From assembly GCF_033568475.1 (NCBI RefSeq), contig NC_133123.1, positions 149,993,753-150,057,752 on the forward strand: a stretch of DNA of 64,000 nucleotides, read 5' to 3'. Under the pieces are notes generated by a model that searched no databases, had not been told where the DNA came from, and saw nothing but the letters and a program-made list of their open reading frames with translations. Shown here in pieces: positions 13,029 to 24,080 of the stretch. The position numbers and the translations under genes were made by a program. How positions within the stretch are numbered: position 1 is the first letter of the stretch; each line of letters starts with the position of its first letter. The DNA comes from Henckelia pumila. Lineage: Eukaryota > Streptophyta > Magnoliopsida > Lamiales > Gesneriaceae.

Positions 13029-13495
13029 ACTCAAATTATCATTTAAATTTATTAAAATATTAAACTTTTATTGAAAAATTTCTTCCAATTTTCATATTCA
13101 TATTTGGACATGAATGGTACAACATAATTTAAATTAAAAAGTTTAGAATTAACCAAGATTTCAATAAGCTAACATATTTTTAAATATTCTCCATAATTTT
13201 ATTTTTAAAAAAAGAAAAAAAATGATGCATGCACATTACACGCACAAATTATGCACATGGTCACTACTGATATACATTATCCTTTAAAATAAATATTTAG
13301 CTAATTATTTATTTATAATTAGATTAAGTTTATTTTATAATTCATAATTGTTGTAAAAAAAAATTATTTAATTTTATTGACAATCATTTTATATCTCTCT
13401 ATTTACTTATTTGGATTGGTAGCTAGCATAAAAAATATACGAAGTAATTTAAAATAAAGAGTTGATAAATTATAACCAAGAATTCCAAATTTGAA
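13029..13495. other. AT-rich spacer without a recognisable gene
   Basis: Low-complexity AT-rich DNA with no frame, RNA gene or element end that I can support. It separates the duplicated host block from the MULE-type MITE. Confidence 0.5.
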
Positions 13496-13813
13496 TATTA
13501 ATATGGGAAAATAAGTTTTTTGGTCCATTAACTTGTTCATGTTTTGGTTTTGATCCATTAACTTTTCCGATATGGGTTTTGGTACACTAACTTTGCATTT
13601 TAATATTTTTTGGTCCAACTGCATATGTGTCAATTTCTGATTGGTCCAAAATGATGACATGGACCAATCAGAAGCTGACACGCATGCAGTTGGACCAAAA
13701 AACACTGAAAATGCAAAGTTAGTGTACCAAAACCCACATCGAAAAAGTTAATGAACCAAAACCCAAAGGGGATAAAATTACTAGACTAAAAAACTTATTT
13801 TTCCTATTAATAT
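13496..13813. mobile_element. MULE-type MITE (300 bp) with perfect 9-bp target duplications
   Basis: The element runs 13505-13804. Its left end GGGAAAATAAGTTTTTTGGT pairs with the right end (reverse complement GGAAAAATAAGTTTTTTAGT), and the arms stay complementary for over 120 bp each, so it is a foldback element. It is flanked on both sides by TATTAATAT (13496-13504 and 13805-13813), the 9-bp duplication typical of Mutator-like transposases. No transposase is encoded, so it is non-autonomous. It sits 18 bp beyond the end of the DUF789 pseudogene. The frame at 13403-13705 lies mostly in its arm and is not a gene. Confidence 0.9.
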
Positions 13814-14346
13814 ATACAGCATCATCTCCGATAAGAGTATTGTCTAGGTCGGAAAAAGTGGTAGTCGGGCAAAGGAACTTGTAGATATGTAGCCCATTCG
13901 TCCACAGTTTACACAAGATAATATTTCTCTTGCTCGCCTCCTGCATATGGATTCAAGCTGAATGAATCCCTTGGCTTATACGAAAGAAGGCCGAACACCG
14001 GCAATGAAAATTTCTTATCTTTTTGGTCATAAATGGCTCTTGCAAAAAAATGTGGTGGGAAATCCTCTGCACCTGCAGAAAAATCAAAACGATTTTGGTT
14101 AATTATATATATATATGTATATCCGCTTGCACCCACAAAGTATATATGCACAAAGTGTGTACGTACGTACCTCTTGATTTTGTGGATAATGAATAGAATG
14201 ATAGAAAAGATGTATCAATTGATGGGCCAACTGGGATCCTACAAATTGGATACCTGCATATAAATATAATTATCATATGATGTTTAATTAACTCATGATA
14301 TTTTCAAATCTCAACTTTTCTTTAAAAACCAAAAATAAAGGATAGC

Positions 14347-14385
<39 letters not shown>

Positions 14386-14487
14386 TACCAAGCTACACAA
14401 AGCCAGCTTGTTTCAAGAAGATCGCAGCTCCTGCAACTGCTCAACTCTGGAAATCTATCAGCAAGATCGAATATCTACATATTTGAA

Positions 14488-14489
<2 letters not shown>

Positions 14490-14544
<55 letters not shown>

Positions 14545-14798
14545 GACCATGATCAGTATTTTGATTCACGTTGTGCTAATGCTGTGCATGTGGTGTGCAT
14601 ATATATATTATATATATGCATATATATATTATATATATATATATTTAGACCATGATCAGTATTTTGATTCACGTTGTGCTAATGCTGTGCATGTGGTGTG
14701 CATATATATATTATATATATGCATATATATATTATATATATATATATTTAGACCATGATCAGTATTTTGATTCACGTTGTGCTAATGCTGTGCATGTG

Positions 14799-14833
<35 letters not shown>

Positions 14834-14840
14834 CTTTACC
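14490..14840. repeat. (TA)n tract and 103-bp minisatellite in a DUF789 intron
   Basis: A (TA)n run (14490-14540) is followed by three copies of a ~103-bp unit starting 'TTTAGACCATGATCAG' (14541, 14644, 14747), each ending in TATATA-rich sequence. All lie in the intron between the 14840-15006 and 14389-14474 exons of the DUF789 pseudogene. Plus-strand frames through the repeat (14549-14948) are artefacts of the period. Confidence 0.85.
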
Positions 14841-15006
14841 TTGTTTATCAGAGGTTCGCGATTATATGGTTTTTCGTGTTCCAGGTACTGGAAAAATGGT
14901 GATGGGGACGAAGAACTGGCACAAGAATCAGCTTCCTTGTACAATTGAATGCCCGACAAGTACAAAATATAGTATTGTACAATCTCTTTTCCGTTCACAT
15001 CCAGTG

Positions 15007-17284
15007 TGTTGGGCTTTGACCCAACTTATTTTACCCAGCCCAATACCCATGCCCTTATATTTATTCCCCTTTCCCTAATTTGCCGAGTGTGCGCCTTCTC
15101 TCCTGCTTCTCTGCGTGAGATTGAGAGAATGCGTGAGGTAAGGCCGAGAGAGCACCTCCTTCTGTGCGTTCCTTCAGCTTCTGTGTGAGACTAGCTTCTG
15201 TGTGAGGCTTTGGTGTGAGGCTGCCGAGAAGAGGAGAAGCGAGGCCGAGAGGATTGAGTGTTGGGCGAGAGAGTGAGGCGGCCAGCTTAGTGTTGCTGCC
15301 CTCTCTCGCCTGTGGTTCTGTGTGAGCCATTCCTACTGTGTGTAGGTGAGTGATTGAGCAGCGGGCTTGGGGCAGTGTTTCGTGACAGCCTACTTAGGAG
15401 CGTGGATTGTAGTTGGTCTTCTTTGTGAAGCTGCCGATATATGTGTGTGGCAAGGGCAGTGGTTTGGGATTTCCTACTGTGTATAGTCGTGAGTTTAGAT
15501 TAGGAATCCTTTGTGGTCTTCTCCGTGGATTGCCGGTGGTTTGGAGAGTCGTAGCGTCTGAGCCCCGGAATCTCTTTGTTACTCACGTTTTACTGCCTAT
15601 TGTTTTGTTTTCTTTTGTTTTCTGTTTTTGCAGCGCAGGTACTATGAAGAAACTCGGCGGCGGATCGGTCGACGATTTCCCAACAGTGGTATCAGAGCTT
15701 GGTTGTCGTTGGTTTGCCGCCGCCGCCTGTTCATTGGAGCTGCCGCCGGAGCTACCATCGCTGCCGTTGAGTTCCGCCACCGCTGCCGCCAAGTGCTTCC
15801 GACCTGCTGAACGTTGGGCTGCTCATGTGCCGTGACATTTGTTGTCTGTTGCAGTCGTCTTTTGGTTAGCCGAGAAATGAAACTCTTACTTAGGGTTTCG
15901 CTCTGGTGTATTGGCTGTAACCTTTTATTTTATCGCTTTAGTAATGTAACCGCTGGCCGCGGATTTTTGTGTTGAGATTATGTGTTGGTAGAATCCTAGG
16001 AGTGTGCATGTGTTGCTGGTAGAAGTGTAGGATTTATGTATGTGCATTTGTTGCTGATAGAAGCCTAGGTTTTGTACATGTGTTGCTGGCCTAGGAATTA
16101 TGTGCATTTGTTTTTTATAGAAGCCTAGGATTTGTGTGCATTTGTTGTTGATAGAAGCCTAGGATTTGTGTGCATTTGTTGCTGGTAGAATCCTAGGATT
16201 TTTTGTGTTATTGGTTTAAAGACTAACTGCATGTTTTCTGTGTGAAAATTTGTTAGTCTTGTGCTTGTGTTTCTTTGTGATTCACATGTGTCTGTGTGAC
16301 TATGTGCATTTTTTCTGTGTGAAATTTTCTAGCATGTTTTTGCTATTTTTTCTGTGTGAAAAATAATTATGATTGTTATTTTTCAAAACCTGACTGGGCT
16401 CCAAGCGAGGTGGAACATTTATTTGGTTTGAGTCTTGTTTTGAAAATATTGAAATTTAACAGATGTGTTCTGTTTTGGATATAGTGGTGTAGCTTACTTT
16501 GTGTTTGCTACATATTTCTTTTGGTACTAACTTTGTGTTGTCTATGTGGGGCGATGATGATGGCTATAGGTGACTCTCGTAACTAGTGAACCGGTGTTGG
16601 GCCAAAAGGTGGAGATTGTTGGGCTTTGACCCAACTTATTATTTTACCTAGCCCAATACCCAACCCCTTATATTTATTCCCCTTTCCCTAATCTGCCGAG
16701 TGTGCGCCTCCTCTCCTGCTTCTCTGCGTGAGATTGAGAGAGTGCGTGAGGTAAGGCCGAGAGAGAACCTCCTTCTGTGCGTTCCTTCAGCTTCTATGTG
16801 AGACTAGCTTCTGTGTGAGGCTACCGAGAAGAGGAGAAGCGAGGCGAAAGGATTGAGTGTTGGGTGAGAGAGTGAGGCGGCCAGCTTAGTGTTGCTGCCC
16901 TCTATCGCCTGTGGTTCTGTGTGAGCCATTCCTACTGTATGAAGGTCAGTGATTGAGCAGCGGGCTTGGGGCAGTGTTTCGGGACGGCCTACTTAGGAGC
17001 CTGGATTGTAGTTGGTCTTCTTTGTGAAGCTGCCGATATATGTGTGTGGCAGGGGCAGTGGTTTGGGATTTCCTACTGTGTGTAGTTGTGAGTTTAGATT
17101 AGGAATCCTTTGTGGTCTTCGCCGTGGATTGCCGGTGGTTTGGAGAGTCGTAGCGTCTGAGCCCCGGAATCCCTTTGTATTACTCATGTTATTACTGTCT
17201 TGTTGGTTTCCTTGTTTTGTTTTGTATTTTTTCAGGTGAAACCCGAACAAGATTAGCAGCGGTGCGGTCGATGATTTCCCAACA
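15007..17284 (+). mobile_element. TRIM-like non-autonomous LTR retrotransposon inserted in a DUF789 exon
   Basis: Two LTRs (15007-15685, 679 bp; 16617-17284, 668 bp) begin TGTTGGGCTTTGACCC and end ATTTCCCAACA. They differ by some substitutions and a short indel. The right-hand neighbour of the first LTR is GTGGTATCAGAGC (15686-15698), a primer-binding site for initiator tRNA-Met. The left-hand neighbour of the second is the polypurine tract AAAAGGTGGAGAT (16604-16616). The 931-bp interior has no gag or pol, only a short tandem repeat. Flanking CAGTG (15002-15006, 17285-17289) is a perfect 5-bp duplication. Frames such as 15413-15835 lie in LTR sequence and are not genes. Mobilisation would need enzymes from another element. 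Confidence 0.93.
15985..16205 (+). repeat. Degenerate ~40-bp tandem repeat inside the TRIM element
   Basis: Five to six imperfect units built on 'TGTGCATTTGTTGCTGATAG' followed by 'AAGCCTAGGATT' occupy the interior of the TRIM-like element. No protein is encoded. Further down, 'TCTGTGTGAAA' is repeated several times (16238-16360). Confidence 0.7.
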
Positions 17285-17667
17285 CAGTGGTACCGCAGCT
17301 CCATACATGTTGCATTCTTTTAACGATTCCCATAAATCTTCGAGGCAGAAGAAAGGATGGGAATCTGTCTCTGATCCTCTTGAAATCATTATATGTCATT
17401 AAGAAATATTTTAAACTCTGTGATTTCAAAAACTTGCACGTTTTTTGCACGCAAGCTAGCTAGCCTATTTCATTAACGACCAAAGAATAATTACATAGTA
17501 CTTGAAATCCCAAATTGCTAAATCAATTGAAAATACTTTCTTCAAATACTACAAATTAAATTAAGTAATGGCATATTAGTCAACGATAAATCTCTTCTTT
17601 CGAGCAAATTTGGGAAATACATGGTTTTAAAAAAATACATTAAAAAGTCCTATAAAAAAAATCAATT

Positions 17668-17734
17668 AAAATACTATGGTGGGTTCTGATGAAAAGTTGA
17701 ATGAAATATTGGATATACTCACTGGACAACAATC
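17668..17734 (+). pseudogene. 67-bp crumb of an R1-like NLR gene
   Basis: The segment reads T-M-V-G-S-D-E-K-L-N-E-I-L-D-I-L-T-G-Q-Q and matches, nearly base for base, the stretch just upstream of the P-loop in the intact NLR at 47410-50109 (residues 152-171). Similarity starts and stops abruptly. To its right is the copia fragment 17745-19036 and to its left AT-rich DNA. It is a broken piece of a second NLR copy, in the plus orientation, or a captured fragment. Confidence 0.85.
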
Positions 17735-17744
17735 AAGATCAGCA

Positions 17745-19036
17745 GTTTATTATCCAAAGTGTTGTAACACAGGATGCAACACGAGAGTTTTCTTACACAA
17801 ATTTATCAATGTCTCCAAATTTACATGACACAACTTTTGGTGCCATAAATCAAGATCATCCACTTTCATGTGGTTGCAGACACGTTCCTCTCCAAGTGGA
17901 TAGTAATCTGCTGATCTTATACCTATAAAAACACATATTTTAGTATTATCAAAAACTTCACAAGTATTTTTATCAAACTTTACATGTAGCACATTGTGAA
18001 ACTCTAAAAATCCTTCCATGTTCGGTGTTCCTTTGCCACCAATCCTTCCTTTTACACTACCTCCGTAAGTCACTTTACCACATCTTTGGTCAATATGGTC
18101 CATGAGATGCTCTTTTGAACCTGTAATGTGGCGTGAGCTTCAACTATGAAAGTACCAGTGACCTAGAATCACTTCAAGCTTGGCCATGGCAGACTTCAAA
18201 TCATAATTTTCTTTAGAGAGAGTTGTGTTCAACTTGTTCTGTTTGATCCGATCAGCATACAACTCCTCATAAAGTTCATGTACACACTCTAGAGTTATAT
18301 CATCATTGACAGCTTCTTGATCACCAAAATTACCAAGAGTAGATGTATTCAAGCAAACTAATTTTTAACTGGTGTTGCGACTTGGTGTTGCAACACCGGA
18401 GGCAACACCCAGTGGGTTGACTTGAAAACATCTATTTTCTTTCAGCAATGCAGCCAAGGGAGTATGATCTTCTTCATAATTATGTTCTTGATCTCTGTCA
18501 GAGTCATCATCTCTCAATAAAACAGTCATACCTTTGTGGAATCGATTTGCACATTCAATTCCATAGTGTCCATATCCATTGCATTCTCTGCATTGCACAA
18601 AATCAAAATTCTTGGTATTAGATTCATAATTAACAACATACCTTGGTCGAGATGGTTCTCGAGTAGGTGACACCCTAAACAAATTTTCAGGCGCATGAAA
18701 ACTAGGGTGCCTAGATTGGTGTCCAACTTTCTGTTTGTTTTTTCTCTTCAAATAATCTTCAAACTTCTGTGTGATCAAGGAAATTGAATCATCACATAAT
18801 CTGACATATGAATTCAGGTGGTCGGAATCTGACGTCAACAACCGGCATGTCCATGATAAACCTGCAAAACAAAAATAACCAGAATCTCTCTTAGTAAAGT
18901 CAAGAGTTGGCTTTGATCCCACTTGACAGAAATCGTATTGTAATTGTAAGTTAAAATAAAGAGTCAGTGTTGTCCGTGGTATCACAACATCAACGACAAC
19001 ACAGTGCAGCGGAAAATAAACAAAAATAAATAACAC
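17745..19036 (-). mobile_element. Copia (SIRE-like) gag and pre-integrase remnant
   Basis: Minus-strand blocks in order: gag C-terminal part with a CCHC knuckle (CRECNGYGHYGIEC, about 18565-18606); an acidic D-D-D-S-D-R-D-Q-E tract; a coiled region with L-Y-E-E-L-Y-A-D (18140-18352), joined in the same frame through a TAA near 18366; and the pre-integrase segment ending D-L-W-H-Q-K-L-C-H-V-N (17750-18103), in which the H-N-V-L-H-V block is fused by an internal deletion to K-F-D-K-N-T. Integrase, RT and RNase H are missing. The string set resembles SIRE/Maximus-type copia gag-pol, which is an inference from the family. Its N-terminal 70 residues look like leader or LTR sequence, not gag. Confidence 0.78.
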
Positions 19037-19889
19037 GAGAAATTAATTTTTACGAGTATAAAAACTTGTGTGGGTGCCTTAGGGCTAAATATCACTAGTA
19101 AACGTAAGATCAGTCTTACAAAAATAATCCTAGTGATTTTACGAAAAATCAGTAAATCCTAAATTTCTCAACAAGTTGAGAAATCAAACTTGCATCCTAA
19201 ATAATCAGAATATAAAAACAATAGATGCAACTCTCGTATCCTAAATTGAAAAACACAAAAAGATCTTCAACAACACAGTTCCCACTATGTTGTCTCTGAT
19301 GTCTTCAACACGAACGGCAACACGGGGACACGTAGTAACGACGACTACAAAATTTCTTCAGAATCTTCGAATTCTTCAATGTGGTTTTCTCTAAAAGCTA
19401 TTATGAATTCTCCTCTGAAGTGTACGTTAGTTTGTGCGCAGAAATTCTTTACTTATAGATGAGAGTCCAAGTAGAGAAAGGATTCCTTGTAGAGTCCTAC
19501 ATAAATAATGAAATAAGACTTTGTTAGGAATAAGACTCTTTTAAATATAATTGATAATATCTTGATAATATATGATAATCAATAGTACACAATAATTCCT
19601 TATCAAGATAATAATTAATCTAGGTAAATATCTATCCATATATTTTCGAGATCATGATAGAATATTTAACCATATCATATCAAATCTTTTGTCTAGAAGT
19701 CAAAATTCAATATTTATAATTAGCACGCTTAAGAAAAAGATTTTCAAGGAATTAAAATTCCTTTCAGCGTCAAAAAAGTCATATTGGAGGATATACCATA
19801 CGACGAAACAATTTATGATTTTGTTTCAAAAAACGCTAAAAGACTGCTTTTAAAATAATATTTATTGTTGAATAAATTATTTTGATGAA
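19037..19889. other. Probable leader/LTR remnant of the SIRE-like element and AT-rich DNA
   Basis: 19037-19480 carries repeated 'CAACAAC/CAACAC' phrases and a stretch of the type seen in SIRE-like LTRs, contiguous with the copia gag remnant on its left. From 19480 the DNA becomes AT-rich ('GATAATATCTTGATAATATATG') without recognisable coding. No LTR ends could be placed. Confidence 0.35.
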
Positions 19890-21352
19890 TCTATATCTAT
19901 ACCTATCTAAAAGTATGAATAAAAAGGCAAAGTTTTACAATTGTGAATTGACAACTTTCTCCATATATTCTACATTTTATGTAGGTTACATAAATATATA
20001 TATAAATATAAAAGTAAATAGTCTCATTTTAACTAGGGCATAAAAATAAATGTATATTATATCTATTAAATATAATACATTTATGCTTATATACATTTAT
20101 GACTATAACTTAATTACAATAATTAATGGGTAGGTTGACCTATTGCACAACTACTACTATTTAGTCTTTCATTTATCATTTCATGATAATTAATATATAA
20201 AAAAGAATTAATGAAAAAAAAGATTTCGATGAATTACTTTTAAATATTTTATCTTTTTAATTTTTCATTTATATATTTTTATTGTAATAATAATTAGGTA
20301 TCAATGTATTTTCTATGACCATCTATAGAAATAAAGAATTAACTTATCTATTATCTATTATTATCTATCTAAAAACGTGGATAAAAAAATAAAATTTTAA
20401 TGAAAAAAAATTTTGATGACTAATTTTTAAACACTTTATCTTTTTAATTTTTAATTTATATATTTTTAGTGTAATTAGATATCAATATATTGCATATGAA
20501 CATCTATGGGAAAGAAAATAATTAACTTATCTATTATATATAGGGATATAATAGTAGGTATTCCCATTTTAACTAGAGCATAAAAATAAATATATATTCT
20601 ATTTATTAAAGTTGTGTTTACTTAGTGAGATTAATTATATATAGATAAATAATACTAAAATTGTTAAACTAATTTTATAGGATGTTAAATAATGATGCAT
20701 AAACAATCACATGTTTACTTTGATGGATCAATTTTGTGACCGATATTATGATTAACTGATGAGTTATAATTTTGCCCTTGTTGTATAATATATTATTAAT
20801 CCACATGTAAATTATTTTAATTGACCAAATTATTGACTATAAATATTATTTATTTTTTAAAAATAATTAATAAATTGAGTTAAATTTTTTTCCACATAAA
20901 TAAGGATAAAATCTAATTAAATTTAGTAATCATATATTAAATTATTAGATTTTTTTATTCATGTTTTATCATTTTTAAATAGATATTTTGTATATTAAAT
21001 TCAAATGAAATATATATTTTTTTTGAGAGAACAAATGAAATATATTAATATATCGTAAAGTATTTGAAATTTATATTCATGTTATATAATTATTTTTAAT
21101 GGGTTTTTCGTATATAATTTTCTAGGAAGTAAATTAAATATATTAGTGTAATTTTTTTCAATTTGAAAATTAATTAGTTAAAAATGATTATTTATCACAT
21201 GCACCATTTATTTTTTATAAATCATCAAGATTTAAGTTTAAATTAGGTAAATATGAATGAACTTTATGAGTTAATATAATTCTATGTTTATCATAGCAAG
21301 TAAACGTAGCCTAAGTATAATACATTTATGACTATAACTTAATTGCAATTAG

Positions 21353-22307
21353 TGATAAGAATTCTTACGAATAAAAGGCAAGCACGATTATAGCGAATCG
21401 CACCCTCAATTCAAATACAAAAGAAATCAAATATTTTGTCCCGACTTTTGAAACAAGTAACCGATTTGGATCTCCACCTCTAGTTGAACCCGTAACTAGA
21501 AAACAATCAATAATTCAATTAGACCTTCAAAAGAACCTGTCTTTGACAACTCAAGTAAAAATCAATTGACAAACACCACAAAGTTTTGACACTTTGATAA
21601 GTTTGATTTGAATTAAAGCTAAAAACCTTGAGCAAAATTCTAGAAAGAATTTTATGTATTGAGTAATCAATAATCCGAAAAAAAAAAAAAACTTAATTGT
21701 ATTCTCTAATGAATGTTTGTTGTATTTATAATACAACTACAAAATAATAAAAGATATCGCGAAATTATTCAAAATATATCTAAAGATATCAAAGATATCT
21801 CCTAAAAGTTTCCTAGTAGGAATAAAAGACTTAAAATAAGAAAATTATGCCAAAAATATCAAAAAATCTCGCACACACACAAAACGCCGAACTGTTTGAG
21901 AGAGAACGCAGGCGCGGGCGCGCCTGAAACTCTGTCAGGTAGGTGCAGGCGTGCGACAGTGAGGCGCGGGCTCGCATAAAGTTCTATCCGCCAAACTTCA
22001 AAATTGCAAATACGCACGGGCGCTCGTGGAACAAGGCACGGGCGCGCATGCTTTACTGTATATGACACTTATTTTTGTGTTTTCTTTGATATTTTCTCCA
22101 CTTTCTGAACTTTTTTGGACTTCAATAATATTGAAACATTTTTTAAAGTGATCTTCAAGTATTCCAATGCTTTCTTGACAATTCATCATCAAGAATTGAA
22201 GTGCTTCCTTGAACTTCTGAGCTCGGCCTCTCGTAACTGGTCCTCTTGGCATCTCCAATGGATCCTTAGTCACGTGATCAACATGCGAGCTATCTATGAT
22301 CGCATCA
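21353..22307 (-). repeat. Gypsy 3' LTR, containing the end of pol
   Basis: On the minus strand the pol frame crosses the LTR border and continues about 300 bases into U3. Further on are a GC-rich array (21905-22045; units like GCGCGGGCGCGCCTG) and, about 170 bp later, a TATA-like TTGTATTATAAATACAAC (21722-21739). The other end (U5) is at 21353. The same elements are in the 5' LTR. Confidence 0.9.
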
Positions 22308-23337
22308 TCCTCCCCTTCTTGAAAAGGATTTGTCCTCAAATCTTGATCATCACCTACATCAAACGGAGATAAAACAGAAACATTAAAAGTAGCACTGACA
22401 TTATACTCACCTGGCAAATCCAGTTTATAAGCATTGTCATTGATCCGCTCCAAGACTTGAAAAGGTCCATCGCCCCTTGGTAACAATTTAGAACGCCGCT
22501 TCTTCAGAAAACAATCCTTCCTCAAATGCAACCAAACCCAATCACCGGGTTCAAACACGACTTTCTTTTTCCCTTTGTTTGCTTGCTTTGTGTATTGCAA
22601 GTTCTTTTTCTCAATATTTGCTTTCACTTTCTCATGCAAATTTCGCACAAACTCGGCCTTTTTCTTTCTATTCATGTTAACCCTTTCACTCATAGGCAAA
22701 GACATTAAATCCAACGGGGTTAAATTATTAAAACCATACACAACTTCAAATGGTGAAAAATTTGTAGTATAATGCACACTACGATTATATGCAAACTCAA
22801 CAAATGGCAAACATTCTTCCCAACTCTTCAAATTCTTTTTAATTATAGCACGTAACAAAGTTCCTAACGTCCTATTAACAACCTCAGTTTGACCATCCGT
22901 TTGAGGATGACATGTAGTCGAAAACAGTAATTTAGTACCAATTTTGCACCATAATGTTTATCAGACACAATACTCCTAGGCATGTCATGCAATCTAACAA
23001 TTTCATTAAAGAACAAGTCCTCAACATAAGATGCACCATCGAATTTATGACATGCAATGAAATGAGCCATCTTACAAAATCGATCAACCACCACAAACAC
23101 AGAATCCCTCCCCTTCTTAGACCTTGGAAATCCTAAAACAAAATCCATAGAAATGTCTACCCATGGTTCACTAGGAACGGGAAGTGGAGTATACAATCCA
23201 TGTGGTTGTGTCTTAGACTTAGCTTTCCTACAATTCACACATCTCTCACAAATATTCTCAACATTATGCTTCATATGTGGCAAATAAAAATGTTCATGAA
23301 AAGTATCATAAGTTTTAGCCACACCAAAATGTCCCAT
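21998..23337 (-). pseudogene. Gypsy integrase and C-terminal tail, running into the LTR
   Basis: The first piece (22864-23337) has the zinc-finger end [10 protein letters not shown], the first catalytic D in W-V-D-I-S-M-D-F and the second in S-I-V-S-D-K-H, after which the frame breaks. The second (21998-22858, 286 codons) has E-F-A-Y-N-R-S, the C-terminal [13 protein letters not shown] and [10 protein letters not shown]. It continues past the LTR border at 22307 with [16 protein letters not shown], a tail common in this gypsy group. No chromodomain seen. Confidence 0.88.
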
Positions 23338-23498
23338 TAAACCATCCCATGTGATTCTCTAACAAGTAATTCACGAAAAGACGATTTAGGCACACATAGC
23401 TTATCTTCCTTAAACAAATATCCATCATGCATGAAAAATTTATCTTTTGGACCTTGCAAACATGACGCATAAATCTTACCAAAATCAAGATCACTAGC

Positions 23499-24044
23499 CT
23501 ACAACTTCTTCACATACTCAAATCCCAAAAACTTAGAATCTAGAGTAGATAGAAGCACATACCTTCGTGATTCCTTCCCTTGCTTGTATTTGATAATGTA
23601 GGAAAAAGTCACTACAAACGCCACCCACTTGGCATGTCTTTTGTTCAACTTTTGTTGTCCTTTGAGATGCTTCAAAGACTCATGATCCGTATGAATCACA
23701 AATTCTTTTGGCCTCAAATAATGCTGCCATGATTCAAGCACACGAACCAAGGCATAGAATTCCTTGTCGTAGGTAGGATAATTCAACGCTGCTCCACTTA
23801 ACTTCTTACTGAAGTATGCAATTGGTCGTCCACCTTGCATCAAAACACCTCCAATCCCTACACCGGATGCATCATATTCAATTTCAAATGTATTAGAAAA
23901 ATCAGGCAATACAAGTAAATGAGCATTAATTAATTTTTGCTTAATAATATCAAAAGACTTCTCTTGCTTCTCGCCCCAATGGAATGGAACGTTCTTCTTG
24001 ATCACCGCAGTCATAGAAGTCGCCAAAGTGCTGAAATCCTTCAC
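23499..24044 (-). pseudogene. Gypsy RNase H (RT-associated) fragment
   Basis: A 181-codon frame following the RT. It contains the first catalytic aspartate in [14 protein letters not shown], then [19 protein letters not shown] (second acid) and [10 protein letters not shown] (third acid), ending Y-K-Q-G-K-E-S. The canonical K-x-N-x-V-A-D-A-L-S-R end is altered (S-R-R-Y-V-L-L-S), another sign of decay. Confidence 0.88.
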
Positions 24045-24080
24045 AAATCTCCTATAAAAACTTGCAAGACCATGAAAACT

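Larger units (their letters stand above)
13822..17391 (-). pseudogene. DUF789-family gene, split by a TRIM element and carrying a premature stop
   Basis: Minus-strand exons with correct splice sites and phases: 17285-~17391 (FFCLEDLWESLKE..YGAAVPL); its continuation 14840-15006 (V-Q-Y-Y-x-x-Y-L-S-G-I-Q-L-Y ... P-Y-N-R-E-P-L-I-N-K); 14389-14474 ([13 protein letters not shown]...V-A-W); 14171-14253 (Y-P-I-C-R-I-P-V-G-P...F-Y-S-L-S-T); and 13822-14072 (F-P-V/L-P-V-F-G-L ... L-Q-V-P-L-P-D-Y-H-F-F). These are hallmark strings of the plant DUF789 family, whose biochemical role is unknown. The first exon is cut by a 2278-bp LTR element with a CAGTG duplication; the frame resumes exactly across it. 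TAA at 13909-13911 interrupts the last exon, with the family C-terminus following in frame. The N-terminal exon was not found. A formerly intact gene, now inactive. Confidence 0.88.

Noticed and set aside
13403..13705. 100-codon minus frame
   Set aside because: Mostly the arm of the MULE-type MITE.
14365..14998. Several Y-I-Y-I-rich frames
   Set aside because: They are translations of (TA)n and the 103-bp minisatellite. The real minus-strand exon at 14840-15006 was kept instead.
15686..15700. tRNA-like TGGTATCAGAGC strings (also 27272, 33430, 40144)
   Set aside because: These are tRNA-Met primer-binding sites of retroelements or the viral copy; no cloverleaf surrounds them.
15413..15835. 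140-codon frame in the TRIM LTR
   Set aside because: It crosses the LTR end and primer site; the equivalent place in the other LTR does not keep the frame.
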